DNA from: Caldifarciminota bacterium
GTDB taxonomy: Bacteria > Hydrothermota > Tepidihabitantia > SM23-42
DNA length: 64,000 nt
Direction of reading: 5' to 3'
Assembly: GCA_020349965.1 (NCBI GenBank)
Contig: CP070705.1
Coordinates: forward strand, 1,406,584-1,470,583
A model generated the notes under the pieces. It saw only the letters and a list, made by a program, of their open reading frames with translations. It did no database searches and was not told the origin of the DNA. A program made the position numbers and the translations under genes. Below, piece after piece: positions 53,671 to 62,460 of this stretch (position 1 is its first letter; each line of letters begins with the position of its first letter).

Positions 53671-54274
53671 AGGCGTCATCGGTGCCGGCAAGACGTCCCT
53701 CACCAAGGTTCTGGCGAACAAAATGCACGCCGGCACGGTCTTCGAGGAGTTCGAAGAGAATCCTTTCCTCGCAAAATTCTATACAGACCGCAGGAAATAT
53801 GCGTTCCATACGCAGATCTACTTCTTGATGTCGAGGTATCGGAAGCAGAGGGAGATGGCGCAGATCGACCTCTTCAATTCCCGCCTCGTTACCGACTACC
53901 TGTTTGTCAAAGACCGCATCTTCGCCGAGGTGAATCTCAGTGAGGAAGAGTTCGCACTGTACGATAAGATATACTCCATTCTTTCTGTCGACATACCGCG
54001 TCCCGATCTGGTCATCTACTTGCAGGCTGACCCAGAACTGCTCTTCAAGAGGATAAGGCAGCGAGGGCGTGCGTATGAGCGAGATATTGATTTCGAATAC
54101 ATAGAGAAGTTGGGTGAGGCGTACAATACCTTCTTTTTCCACTACAATTCATCACCGATGTTGATCGTCAACATAAAAGGTTTTGATTTCCTCGCCAATC
54201 CGAGGGACCTGGACCTTCTCCACGATGAGATAAAAAATCTGAAGGAGCCGCGGAGGGTTCTGTCGAGGGCATGA
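53642..54274 (+). CDS. Deoxynucleoside kinase
   Basis: A 210-residue dNK/dGK-family enzyme that phosphorylates deoxynucleosides for salvage. The P-loop is EGVIGAGKTSLTK, followed by FEENPFLAKFY, and a catalytic segment with YLQADPELLFKRIRQRGR and YERDIDFEYI. The start inside folK and the ATGA overlap with panB make a coupled operon. Substrate specificity is unknown. Confidence 0.88.
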   Translation: MRELRFIAIEGVIGAGKTSLTKVLANKMHAGTVFEEFEENPFLAKFYTDRRKYAFHTQIYFLMSRYRKQREMAQIDLFNSRLVTDYLFVKDRIFAEVNLSEEEFALYDKIYSILSVDIPRPDLVIYLQADPELLFKRIRQRGRAYERDIDFEYIEKLGEAYNTFFFHYNSSPMLIVNIKGFDFLANPRDLDLLHDEIKNLKEPRRVLSRA

Positions 54275-55062
54275 TAACGGTTAAGACCATTCTGCATAAA
54301 AAGAAGAAAGGCGAGAAGATCGTATGTCTAACTGCCTACGATTACATAACCGCGCGGATCCTCGACGACACGGGTGTTCACATCATTCTCGTTGGAGATT
54401 CGGCAGCTAATGTGTTCGCCGGCGAGAAGACGACGCTGCCCATAACTATGGAGGAGATGCTTTACCATACAAAGGTCGTGGCACGTGGTGTGAAGAACAG
54501 CCTTATCATTGCTGATATGCCATTTTTGTCGTATCAGGTGTCGATCGAGATGGCGGTCCTCAATGCGGGTCGGTTCTTGCAAGTCGGGGCGTGCGGAGTA
54601 AAACTGGAGGGCGGAACTCCGATGATCCCCACGATCAAGAGACTGGTCGAGCTCGGCATTCCGGTAATGGGCCACCTAGGTTTGACACCGCAATCGATAC
54701 ACAAGTTCGGGGGCTACAAGACGCAAGGTGTAGGCGAAAAGGATGCAGCCCGGATGATGGAGGATGCAAAGGCTCTCGAGGCAGCGGGTTGCTTTTCGAT
54801 CGTTCTCGAAAAAATACCGAGTAACCTTGCGAAGAACATCTCGATGGCTATCGGAATTCCGACGATAGGCATCGGTGCCGGGCCGCACTGCGACGGCCAG
54901 GTTCTGGTTTTGTATGATATACTGGGGCTCTTTGAGGATTTCACTCCCAGATTTGCGAAGAGATATGTCGATTTTGCCGAACAGATGCGGCGTGCAGTGG
55001 GGCAATACAAAGAAGAAGTTGAAAAAGGAACATTTCCGGCGGCAGAGCATTCCGTTGACTGA
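54271..55062 (+). CDS. panB: 3-methyl-2-oxobutanoate hydroxymethyltransferase
   Basis: A 263-residue PanB for pantothenate and CoA synthesis. Visible are LTAYDYITARILDDTG, LVGDSAANVFAGEKTTLPI, VKLEGG, GHLGLTPQSIHKFGGYKTQG and IGIGAGPHCDGQVLVLYD. Length and motifs are normal. It is preceded by folK and dNK; panC is not present. Confidence 0.96.
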   Translation: MITVKTILHKKKKGEKIVCLTAYDYITARILDDTGVHIILVGDSAANVFAGEKTTLPITMEEMLYHTKVVARGVKNSLIIADMPFLSYQVSIEMAVLNAGRFLQVGACGVKLEGGTPMIPTIKRLVELGIPVMGHLGLTPQSIHKFGGYKTQGVGEKDAARMMEDAKALEAAGCFSIVLEKIPSNLAKNISMAIGIPTIGIGAGPHCDGQVLVLYDILGLFEDFTPRFAKRYVDFAEQMRRAVGQYKEEVEKGTFPAAEHSVD

Positions 55063-55135
55063 TCCAATGTGACATCGAGAGTCAGATCTTACGCGCGGCA
55101 GGTGTCTCCAAAGACATTAATTTCAGAATGAAGAT

Positions 55136-56449
55136 ATGATTGCTTGCGTCTTTTTTACCTCTGTCATTATGGGGGCTGACTTCCCGGTCTGTACGGTCAG
55201 TGATTTTCAGGACTACCCGGCGGTTGAGTCTGCCGACGGTCTTTTCTATGTCTTCTGGATCGACCGACGGTACTACTTCATCGATGAGAGCTTTGCTATA
55301 TTCGGCGCGCGCATCACTCCGGACGGCCAGGTGATCGACCCCGACGGCAAGGAGATCTTCTGCGACAGCACCGCGGATTGCGTCGATGTCGCCTACGGCA
55401 TTGCCGATCTCTTTGTTGTGAGTCGGAATAGGTGCTGAAGCGAAGGCGACATTATCGGAGTGCGGGTCACTCCTTCCCTTGACACAATCTGTTCCATAAC
55501 GATCTGTGATGCACCATTTGTTCAGACCCACCCCGTCGTCGAGTTCAACGGGACGAATTACATTGTTGTATGGTCAGATATGCGGTTCACCGGCAGCCGA
55601 TACTGGATCGTCTCATCGTGCGTGGATACATCTGGGGCAGTTCTGGACAATGGCTATTGTATTGGTGCGGGCGGGCAGACGAACGAATATCGTCCTGATA
55701 TCGCTTATGACGGCAACCGCTGCTTTGCGGTTTGGTATGACTCTGAAGAACCATTTGGCGTCAATGGGAGGTTTGTAAATGAGTCTGGCCAACCAGAGGG
55801 TGAGGTAATAAAGGTTGCTCCGACGCTTGCCAGTCATAACATGAATCCGAGCGTTGAATTTGCCGGCGTTAACTACTTTGTCGTCTGGGCAGATATCCGC
55901 ACTGGTTATAGTGACCTAGATATTAGCGGGCAGTTCGTCTCGCCGCAGGGCCAACTGATCGGACCGCCGCTGTCCGTCGCATCAGGTCCGAGCAACCAGA
56001 TGTATCCGGAAGTCGCGTACGATGGCAACGTAGCGCTTGTGATATGGCGTGAGGGAGAGACGGCCATTTTCGGGCAGAAAGTATTCCCCGACGGAAGTCT
56101 GTGCGGCAGCAACTTTCAGATTTCAGATAACCTGCCTTACTATAGGTTCAATGCCGGTCTCGATATGTCAGCCTCGAATTACCTGGTCACTTGGAGCGAG
56201 TCGCGTATAGGCGAGACCGACATATACGGCAACGTCGATGTAATGACGCCTATTGAGGAGGAAGCGGTGATAATGTCAGGCTGGCAGGGTGCTACTCTGT
56301 TCTGCAACCGCTTCGTTCTGCCCGGTGAAACACAATGCCGCGTGTACGATGTTTGCGGCCGCGATGTCACCGGCCATACGTTCCTGCCGGGTATTTACTT
56401 TATCGAAGTGGGGGTTGGTATTGTGCAGAAAGTCATATTGATCAGATAG
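55136..56449 (+). CDS. Secreted repeat (propeller-like) protein interrupted by in-frame TGA, type-IX-like C-terminal tail
   Basis: The same reading frame runs from ATG 55136 to 56449, broken only by TGA at 55436-55438 (codon 101). The joined 437-residue protein has a signal-like start and about six repeats of the type YxVVWxDxR...GxRVxxxG. It ends with a module of the kind LPGIYFIEVGVG...KVILIR, resembling the C-terminal sorting domain of type IX secretion. The repeats read smoothly across the TGA (VVSRNRC-TGA-SEGDIIGVRV), so both parts belong to one gene. TGA may be a nonsense mutation, a sequencing error, or selenocysteine, since a hairpin follows. A weak CAGAAT box lies 6 nt before the ATG. 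Confidence 0.7.
55457..55473 (+). promoter_or_regulatory. Hairpin downstream of in-frame TGA (possible SECIS)
   Basis: Perfect 6-bp stem GGAGTG/CACTCC with loop CGGGT, starting 18 nt after TGA, with the loop 24 nt from TGA. It fits the loose bacterial SECIS pattern, but such hairpins also arise by chance, and the TGA lies in a variable loop of a repeat protein. Confidence 0.3.
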
Positions 56450-56457
56450 ACAAGGCG

Positions 56458-56485
56458 TTGACAGGCAATGTTATAATCCTATAAT
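56458..56485 (+). promoter_or_regulatory. Promoter of queF (leaderless)
   Basis: TTGACA (56458-56463), 16 bp, TATAAT (56480-56485), then 6 nt to ATG 56492. An in-frame ATG at 56486 abuts the -10 box and would be upstream of the transcription start. Confidence 0.8.
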
Positions 56486-56491
56486 ATGACT

Positions 56492-56881
56492 ATGAAACGG
56501 TATTCGCGCAAGGACGCTCGGGCCGGGCTCAAAGAGAAGTTACCCAAACTGGATGTTCTGCCGAATCAATTCAAAGGTTATAAAATATCGATCGTCATTC
56601 CGGAATTCAGTTCACTTTGTCCGCGAACGGGAATGCCGGATACGGGTACGGTCACGATCGATTATGAACCGAATGCTTTTTTCGTTGAGTTGAAATCCCT
56701 GAAATACTACATCCTCGGTTATCGCAACTTGGGTATCTTTTACGAGAATGCAGTGAATAGAATCTTAAGGGATTTTGTGAGAACCGTAAAGCCACGCTGG
56801 GCACGGGTTCGTGGTGAATTCCATCCACGCGGCGGCATAAATTCCATTGTCGAAGCGAAACACGGCAAAGTACCCGACTGA
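56492..56881 (+). CDS. queF: NADPH-dependent 7-cyano-7-deazaguanine reductase
   Basis: A 129-residue short-type QueF that reduces preQ0 to preQ1 for queuosine. The catalytic Cys is in EFSSLCPRTGMPDTGTV, followed by VELKSLKYYILGYRN and GEFHPRGGI. The start is the second ATG, chosen from promoter spacing. It is monocistronic. Confidence 0.95.
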   Translation: MKRYSRKDARAGLKEKLPKLDVLPNQFKGYKISIVIPEFSSLCPRTGMPDTGTVTIDYEPNAFFVELKSLKYYILGYRNLGIFYENAVNRILRDFVRTVKPRWARVRGEFHPRGGINSIVEAKHGKVPD

Positions 56882-56896
56882 CAAACCTCAAGTACA

Positions 56897-56924
56897 TTGA
56901 CAAACGGCGGATTCTGGTTATAAT
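56897..56924 (+). promoter_or_regulatory. Promoter of the TPR-dksA-lspA genes (leaderless)
   Basis: TTGACA (56897-56902), 16 bp, TATAAT (56919-56924), 5 nt to ATG 56930. All twelve -35 and -10 bases match consensus. Confidence 0.85.
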
Positions 56925-56929
56925 CCGCC

Positions 56930-57637
56930 ATGGATCAGGAGACCAAAAGGCTCTACGGTGAAGCGCTGCAACTTTACGAGGCCGGAGAGATCAACGAGTC
57001 CATCGAAGTACTGAAACGAGTCGTTCAGATGTATCCCCAATACCCTGATGTCCATAACGCTCTGGGTCTGGTCTTTTCGCTCGCTGGTAACCAGACCGAG
57101 GCGATACAATACTTCAGGAGGGCTACGGAGTTGAACCCTATGTATATTGAGGCATACGTGAATCTTGCTATTGTCTATAATGAACAGTGTCAATTCGAGG
57201 AGGCAATACGATCGTTCGAAAAGGCCGCGAGTCTGGAAACGCAGGTCAAGGGGTTTTCGCCCAAACTGAAAGCCGAGTTGGCGAATTCGTACCGGCAACT
57301 GGGCGATACATACTACGAATTACAGGATTACGAAAAAGCGGCCGCGGAATATGAAAAGGCGGCAGGTCTGGCACCTACTTATCTGGATATAAGACTCAAA
57401 CTTGCCAAGGCATATCTTCAACTCGAGAGATATAAGGATGCGGAAAAAATGTTGCTCGACATACTTGAACATAATACGAATTATTCCGAAGCGAGAACTA
57501 CGTTGGGCCTCTGCTACTATCGTCAGCAGAGATTTCCCGACGCAATAAGAGAGTGGCAGGAAGTGCTGCGGATCGATCCTCAAAGTATAAAAGCAAGATC
57601 TTATCTGAACATGTTGAAGGAGAAGCACAATGATTAG
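56930..57637 (+). CDS. Cytoplasmic TPR protein
   Basis: A 235-residue protein made almost entirely of about five tetratricopeptide repeats (ALQLYEAGEINESIEVLKRV, ALGLVFSLAGNQTEAIQYF, TLGLCYYRQQRFPDAIREW). It has no signal sequence, so it is cytoplasmic and likely a protein-protein adaptor. Its stop overlaps the dksA-like start by 8 nt. Confidence 0.8.
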   Translation: MDQETKRLYGEALQLYEAGEINESIEVLKRVVQMYPQYPDVHNALGLVFSLAGNQTEAIQYFRRATELNPMYIEAYVNLAIVYNEQCQFEEAIRSFEKAASLETQVKGFSPKLKAELANSYRQLGDTYYELQDYEKAAAEYEKAAGLAPTYLDIRLKLAKAYLQLERYKDAEKMLLDILEHNTNYSEARTTLGLCYYRQQRFPDAIREWQEVLRIDPQSIKARSYLNMLKEKHND

Positions 57638-57992
57638 GAAATTGAAGAAGGCAGAGTTGAAGAGTTTCGAGAAATTATTGATCGCCGAAAGAGAAAGGGT
57701 GTTGAAGGAACTGGAGTATGAAAGCGATCAGATCGCCAGGACCCAGTTAGAAGCATCAGGAGACCTGGCTGCATACTCAAATCATATGGCCGATCAGGGT
57801 ACAGAGACGGAACGGCGTGAGATAACATCCCAGATCATTTCATCGAGACGCGATACACTATTTGAAATAAACCATGCACTGAGAAAGATCGCCCAGGGTA
57901 CTTACGGTGTGTGCGAACGGTGCGGGAAGCCGATACCAAAGCGCCGTCTAAAATTCCTGCCCCAAGCAAGATTGTGCATGAAGTGCTCTTGA
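57630..57992 (+). CDS. DksA/TraR-family zinc-finger protein
   Basis: A 120-residue DksA-like RNA polymerase-binding regulator: coiled-coil N-terminal helices and a C4 zinc finger (CERCGKPIPKRRLKFLPQA, then CMKC). DksA proteins act in the polymerase secondary channel with ppGpp. The coiled-coil tip shows DLAAYSNHMADQGTE, as in the YteA/DksA branch. It is translationally coupled to the TPR gene and precedes lspA. Confidence 0.88.
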   Translation: MIRKLKKAELKSFEKLLIAERERVLKELEYESDQIARTQLEASGDLAAYSNHMADQGTETERREITSQIISSRRDTLFEINHALRKIAQGTYGVCERCGKPIPKRRLKFLPQARLCMKCS

Positions 57993-58026
57993 CCGCCGGT
58001 CCAGCAATCAGAATTGTGTAGTACCG

Positions 58027-58497
58027 ATGCTGTTGAAGAAAAACATAAAACCCCTTGTTTTTTTCGTATTGCTGGCATTATTCCTCGATCAGATAACGAA
58101 GTTATTGGCAATCAACTATTTGAATCCGCTCCAACCGCCGACCGAGGTGATTGGTTCGGTCTTGCGGTTGAAACTGACGTTCAACCCCTACGGTATCTTC
58201 GGAATTTCGTTCGGCCCGACCGAGCTGAATCATGTGTTGTCTGCCGTAGGCGTCATTCTTTTCATATACATTGCGTTCACACTCAAAGATAGAGTCAGCC
58301 TGTTGGTCTTCGGTCTGCTTATTGGCGGAGCAATTGGAAATGCCCTTGACCGTGTGCGGTTCGGCTATGTCATAGATTTCATCGACATGGGTATTGGTGA
58401 TCTGCGCTGGTTCACGTATAATCTTGCCGATGCATTTCTAACGGTGGGCGCAATATTTCTGCTGGCGCGCGAAGTTTTTTTCAAGAAAAAACTCTGA
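58027..58497 (+). CDS. lspA: Lipoprotein signal peptidase (signal peptidase II)
   Basis: A 156-residue membrane aspartic protease with four hydrophobic segments. The motifs are LDQITKLLA, GGAIGNALDRVRFGYVIDFID (first catalytic Asp) and YNLADAFLTVG (second Asp). It cleaves lipobox signals, which fits the many lipoproteins of this window. The start has no clear Shine-Dalgarno sequence; it lies 34 nt after the dksA-like stop. Confidence 0.94.
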   Translation: MLLKKNIKPLVFFVLLALFLDQITKLLAINYLNPLQPPTEVIGSVLRLKLTFNPYGIFGISFGPTELNHVLSAVGVILFIYIAFTLKDRVSLLVFGLLIGGAIGNALDRVRFGYVIDFIDMGIGDLRWFTYNLADAFLTVGAIFLLAREVFFKKKL

Positions 58498-58500
58498 ATA

Positions 58501-60606
58501 CTACTCGATGCCGGTCACGAACCGGTATATTTCCTTTCTACCCAAGATCGACTTAACGTAGTTTCTCGTTTCATCGTATGGGATCAATTCGATGAACGCT
58601 TCGGTCTCGAAGTTGGGGCTGGACTTCACCCACCGTCTGACGCGCACCGGACCTGCATTATAGGCGGCCAGGGATAGCGGCACCGAGCCGAATTCTCTGA
58701 ACATTTGCTTGAAGTAGTGCATTCCGAATTTGATGGACATTGTTGGGTCCGAGTAGGCGTATTCCGCGGTGCCGAGATCCTGAGCGATAGTCTTTGCCGT
58801 TGATGGTATGATCTGCATGAGCCCTTTTGCATTTGCTGGTGAGACGGCGCCGGGATCGAAGAGGCTTTCCTGCCATATCATTGCCAGAGCGAGGTTCAGG
58901 TCCGGGTAGTTATCGGTGATGGTGAATGCATACCTGATCGGGTATTGGAGCCGTAATAATTCACGCGGTAATCTCAGGATGTTGCGTTCCGCTGCTGGCC
59001 GTTTCACTCTGAGGGCATATTGAATCGATAACTTGTCGGCACCGTTCTGGGCACACAATCTGCTCAAGAAGACGAGATCCTGCGCTTGGTCGGCTTTGAT
59101 CATTTTCAATTCGGCTCCCGCGTATTCGCCCTCGTTGAGCTGAAAGAAACGTGTGGCATTCATTATGTGCAGGGAATCCTGCCGTGTAAACGTGACAAGT
59201 GTGTCGCCGAATTGCCCTATCCATGCGTTTAACGATAGTGTATCGAGAAAAGCAGTGTGGTCGTAGTGTGCAAGGGTGTAGTATGACAGAGGAAATGCCG
59301 CAGACAGGTGCCGCTTCAGACTCTCCGCCGGCTCACCCAGGCGGTCAAGCGCGCGGATGCGCCAGTATATGAATTCAGGTTCATCATAGCCCTGGAGGAC
59401 ATGGAGTCCTCGCCGGAGGTCACCCACTTTCAATAGCTGCATGGCGGCACGGAATTTTGTGTTCCGTTCGTTGATGCCCAGGAATGTCTCCACCGCACTC
59501 ATCGTATCGCCGATCTCTTCGAGGAGAAAGGCTTTGCGTTTCTGCCCGCGTACGGCATATTCGGAACCTCGATGCAATTGATAGAGTGAATCGTAGATCT
59601 CGATAGCCCGGCCATTCTCGCCTCTTCTTTCGTAGATCCTTCCGCGATAATAAGATGCCGATGACCATGAGCAATTCGCGAAATACTGGAGGGCTTTCGT
59701 ATATTCATTCAGTGCATAGTATATGCGGCCAAGGTAGTATTGAGCTGTGTCATCGAGAATTCCGCGTTTCAAGTACTTAGAGGCTTTCATATATTCGTTG
59801 TTGTAGTAAAGGACACGGCCGTACGTTTTATATTCTCGTTTCGTTTTCGGATGGACAAAACCCAGGGCATGGTAGGCACCCGGTGACCTCGGATGATTGT
59901 TGATGAGATTCCATGAGGTCGACATCAATTGCGCGCGAGCCTTCTCTTTCTCATAAATGCGGAGTTTGACATATTCGCGCAACGCAGGGTCCTTCAACTG
60001 GGTGATTCCGGCTCTTACTCTTGCCAGATCGGGCAGGGCGAGCAGTATGTCAAAGAGGACTTCCTGGTATTCGTCGAACAGGTAATCGCGGATCGCGCCA
60101 ATGCTGAAGAGGGCCGTGAGTGCTTCGTCATGATTCTCGCGTTTGATATATGCTTCTGCCAGTTTGATTAGACGATAGTCATCAGGCGGGCCGCCCGCTG
60201 ACAATGCCGTAATGGCTTTGTCAAGCGAATCCAGATTGGAATACGCGATGCCCCGCATCAATTCGGAATCGGTGAGTTTGGCCAGTTCGTACCACCCCTG
60301 AGTTTTCAATAGGATGAGATCCCTCTTTGCAGGTTCGATCGGGAGCACCCATCCGACACTGTCAAGGAGATCGGCGGCGCGTGCGTATTCGCGTTGGTCT
60401 AGGTATACCTTAAGGAGCAGACTGTTTTTCTCAGCCGAGTGTCGATCGCTAAGAACATTGTTCTCCAGCAGGCCGCGGGCTCGGATCGGATTTTCCCGAT
60501 AGATCGCTGCTGCTTCTTTCAGATACTCCGTTTCCGGTATTTGCAGGACAGCAGGCCGCGGGCATGAAATGACGAGCAGTGCCGTGAGAAACATCACATA
60601 TCTCAT
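58501..60606 (-). CDS. Lytic transglycosylase lipoprotein (Slt-like)
   Basis: A 701-residue soluble-lytic-transglycosylase-type protein. A signal with lipobox-like VISC is followed by a long helical superhelix of TPR-like repeats (about 30-530) and a C-terminal SLT catalytic domain with MIWQESLFDPGAVSPAN (catalytic Glu), AKGLMQIIPSTAK and LAAYNAGPVRVRRW. It cleaves peptidoglycan. I choose ATG 60604-60606, 7 nt after TACAAT, rather than seven codons upstream, because the promoter lies in between. It converges on lspA, 3 nt apart. Confidence 0.9.
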   Translation of the reverse strand: MRYVMFLTALLVISCPRPAVLQIPETEYLKEAAAIYRENPIRARGLLENNVLSDRHSAEKNSLLLKVYLDQREYARAADLLDSVGWVLPIEPAKRDLILLKTQGWYELAKLTDSELMRGIAYSNLDSLDKAITALSAGGPPDDYRLIKLAEAYIKRENHDEALTALFSIGAIRDYLFDEYQEVLFDILLALPDLARVRAGITQLKDPALREYVKLRIYEKEKARAQLMSTSWNLINNHPRSPGAYHALGFVHPKTKREYKTYGRVLYYNNEYMKASKYLKRGILDDTAQYYLGRIYYALNEYTKALQYFANCSWSSASYYRGRIYERRGENGRAIEIYDSLYQLHRGSEYAVRGQKRKAFLLEEIGDTMSAVETFLGINERNTKFRAAMQLLKVGDLRRGLHVLQGYDEPEFIYWRIRALDRLGEPAESLKRHLSAAFPLSYYTLAHYDHTAFLDTLSLNAWIGQFGDTLVTFTRQDSLHIMNATRFFQLNEGEYAGAELKMIKADQAQDLVFLSRLCAQNGADKLSIQYALRVKRPAAERNILRLPRELLRLQYPIRYAFTITDNYPDLNLALAMIWQESLFDPGAVSPANAKGLMQIIPSTAKTIAQDLGTAEYAYSDPTMSIKFGMHYFKQMFREFGSVPLSLAAYNAGPVRVRRWVKSSPNFETEAFIELIPYDETRNYVKSILGRKEIYRFVTGIE

Positions 60607-60613
60607 TGAATCA

Positions 60614-60641
60614 ATTGTAATCGACATTCATTTTTCGTCAA
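60614..60641 (-). promoter_or_regulatory. Promoter of the slt-like gene (leaderless)
   Basis: On the minus strand TTGACG (60636-60641), 16 bp, TACAAT (60614-60619), 7 nt to ATG 60606. Confidence 0.7.
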
Positions 60642-60728
60642 GAGATTATGTAATATGAATGCAAAAGTACGCGCTTGAATTTTGTGCTTAGTGTCTCTTG
60701 CTGCGATTTTCTCAGGATGCGGAAGATC

Positions 60729-61148
60729 TCAATAGTTATGTAGTTCGGCCGCTTCGAAGAAGAAATCTATCTCGCGCTGTGGATTTTCGTCGGGCGCCGA
60801 TGCATGAACTACATTTTCGCCGACCGAGGTACCGTAGAGGTTCCGGATAGTATCGGGCGCGGCCTTTTTCGGGTCGGTTGCACCAACGACCCCGCGCAAT
60901 TTGGCGGGCGCGTCGGCAGCGCTCAGACAGGCAACGACGATGGGCCCGGAGGAGATGAAATCCACGAGCCAGTCGTAGAAATCTTTGCCTCGGTGTATCT
61001 CATAGAATTTTCCGCCCTGCTCCTTGTTCAACCAGAGCATCTTCATGCCGATGATCTTAAATCCCGCTCCCACTACTCTTTTTAGAATTTCGCCGATGAG
61101 GTTTTTCTTCACGGCATCTGGTTTTATGATCAACAGTGTTTTATCCAT
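60729..61148 (-). CDS. ndk: Nucleoside diphosphate kinase
   Basis: A 139-residue Ndk that equilibrates nucleoside triphosphates. It starts with LLIIKPDAVKKNLIGEI, contains LRGVVGATDPKKAAPDTIRN, and has the phosphorylated His in NVVHASAP. Family length is normal. The ATG is 6 nt after TATACT (leaderless). Confidence 0.97.
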   Translation of the reverse strand: MDKTLLIIKPDAVKKNLIGEILKRVVGAGFKIIGMKMLWLNKEQGGKFYEIHRGKDFYDWLVDFISSGPIVVACLSAADAPAKLRGVVGATDPKKAAPDTIRNLYGTSVGENVVHASAPDENPQREIDFFFEAAELHNY

Positions 61149-61154
61149 GTGCGT

Positions 61155-61182
61155 AGTATAATCGGTTTCTTCTATTTGTCAA
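61155..61182 (-). promoter_or_regulatory. Promoter of ndk (leaderless)
   Basis: On the minus strand TTGACA (61177-61182), 16 bp, TATACT (61155-61160), 6 nt to ATG 61148. It is divergent from the nuclease promoter at 61215. Confidence 0.8.
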
Positions 61183-61214
61183 TTCGGCTGGAGGTGGTGT
61201 ATGGCCGACCGGGT

Positions 61215-61243
61215 TTGACAATTGACGGGATTGAGGGTATAAT
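61215..61243 (+). promoter_or_regulatory. Promoter of the nuclease lipoprotein (leaderless)
   Basis: TTGACA (61215-61220), 17 bp, TATAAT (61238-61243), 5 nt to ATG 61249. The spacer is 17 rather than 16 bp. Confidence 0.75.
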
Positions 61244-61248
61244 GCTTC

Positions 61249-62028
61249 ATGAGACGCGCGACCTCTCTGTTGCTATTTGCTCTCCCCGTATTGATCCTCT
61301 GCACGCGGACAGAGAAGGTTACTGAAGTCATCGACGGTGATACGTTCAGGACCGAAGCCGGCAACACGGTCCGGCTCCTGGGTATGAATGCTCCGGAAGT
61401 TGAATGCCCGGGTGGTGATATAGCGAAGCATGTCCTTACCGGATTTCTCATGTACAAAGAGGTACGCCTTGAACGGGATCTGACCGATAAAGATGACTAC
61501 GGAAGGCTCCTGAGATACGTATTCGTAGGTGACCTCAACGTCAATACGGAGATGGTGAGACTGGGGTATGCCGAGCTGCGTTTCTACCCTCCGGACACGC
61601 TCTATGCAGCATTGATGCGGGAAATGGAAAAACTCGCGATCCGCAACCGTCGCGGGCTTTGGGCATTCCCGGTCTTCCAGGTTTCGGATACCACAGATAC
61701 ATTGATCGCCGTAACGGATGAACGGCTTAAGGGTATTGAGATCGTTCGGTGGGATGAGGCGGAAAATTACTACAACCAGACAAAGATCGTTGAAGGCAAG
61801 ATCGTGGCATCCAACAATACGGGTAAAGTCTGTTTTTTAAATTTTCACCAAGATTGGCGTAGGTATTTCACCGCTGTAATCTTTGCGAGCGATTTTGACA
61901 AATTCCCTGCGCACCCGGAGAGCCACTATCTGAACCGGCGCGTTCGGGTCAAAGGGTTGATAAAGGAATACCGGGGCAAGCCCGAAATAGTACTGAAGAG
62001 CAGCAGCCAAATAGAGATAGTAGATTAG
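61249..62028 (+). CDS. Thermonuclease-family (SNase) lipoprotein with extra C-terminal domain
   Basis: A 259-residue exported nuclease. A signal with VLILC precedes the staphylococcal nuclease OB fold: VIDGDTFRTEAG, VRLLGMNAPEVE, YGRLLRYVFV (catalytic Arg region) and MVRLGYAELRF. From about residue 165 an additional domain follows (VEGKIVASNNTGKVCFLNF, VRVKGLIKEYRGKPEIVL), resembling an OB-like nucleic-acid-binding segment. It may scavenge extracellular DNA or RNA. Leaderless start. Confidence 0.88.
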   Translation: MRRATSLLLFALPVLILCTRTEKVTEVIDGDTFRTEAGNTVRLLGMNAPEVECPGGDIAKHVLTGFLMYKEVRLERDLTDKDDYGRLLRYVFVGDLNVNTEMVRLGYAELRFYPPDTLYAALMREMEKLAIRNRRGLWAFPVFQVSDTTDTLIAVTDERLKGIEIVRWDEAENYYNQTKIVEGKIVASNNTGKVCFLNFHQDWRRYFTAVIFASDFDKFPAHPESHYLNRRVRVKGLIKEYRGKPEIVLKSSSQIEIVD

Positions 62029-62036
62029 TGGGCTCG

Positions 62037-62456
62037 TTATTCGCCGATGAATTGGATCGCTACTCTTCTTTTCCTGGGTTTATTATCGAATTCGGCGAGT
62101 ACGACCTGCTGCCACGTTCCGAGCACCAACTCGCCGTTCAAGAAAGGAATGGTCAGCGACGGTCCTTGAAGTGCGGCACGGAGGTGGCTGAACCCGTTGG
62201 CATCACCCCACGTTTCGTCGTGATGGTAGTGCTTATTGCAGGGAACGATCTGCTCGTACAATTCCTGCATATCTTGTATCATGCCCGGCTCATACTCGAA
62301 CGTTGTGATCGCCGCAGTCGAACCGATATGGAAGATGACGACGTTGCCGGTCTTCAATTTCGTGGCTTCCAGGTGAGCAGCTATCTCCTCCGTGATGTTC
62401 ACCAGGTCTCCAGGTCCACGTGTCTGAACGCAGATTCTCTCATTTACGATCTTCAT
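62037..62456 (-). CDS. YjbQ-family (UPF0047) protein
   Basis: A 139-residue protein of the YjbQ family, some members of which have thiamine-phosphate synthase side activity. It has FHIGSTAAITTFEYEPGMIQD, DETWGDANGFSHLRAAL (metal-site residues) and LVLGTWQQVVLAEFD. ATG 62454-62456 lies 4 nt after the ABC ATPase stop, so it likely ends that operon. The family role is not settled. Confidence 0.9.
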   Translation of the reverse strand: MKIVNERICVQTRGPGDLVNITEEIAAHLEATKLKTGNVVIFHIGSTAAITTFEYEPGMIQDMQELYEQIVPCNKHYHHDETWGDANGFSHLRAALQGPSLTIPFLNGELVLGTWQQVVLAEFDNKPRKRRVAIQFIGE

Positions 62457-62460
62457 GATT

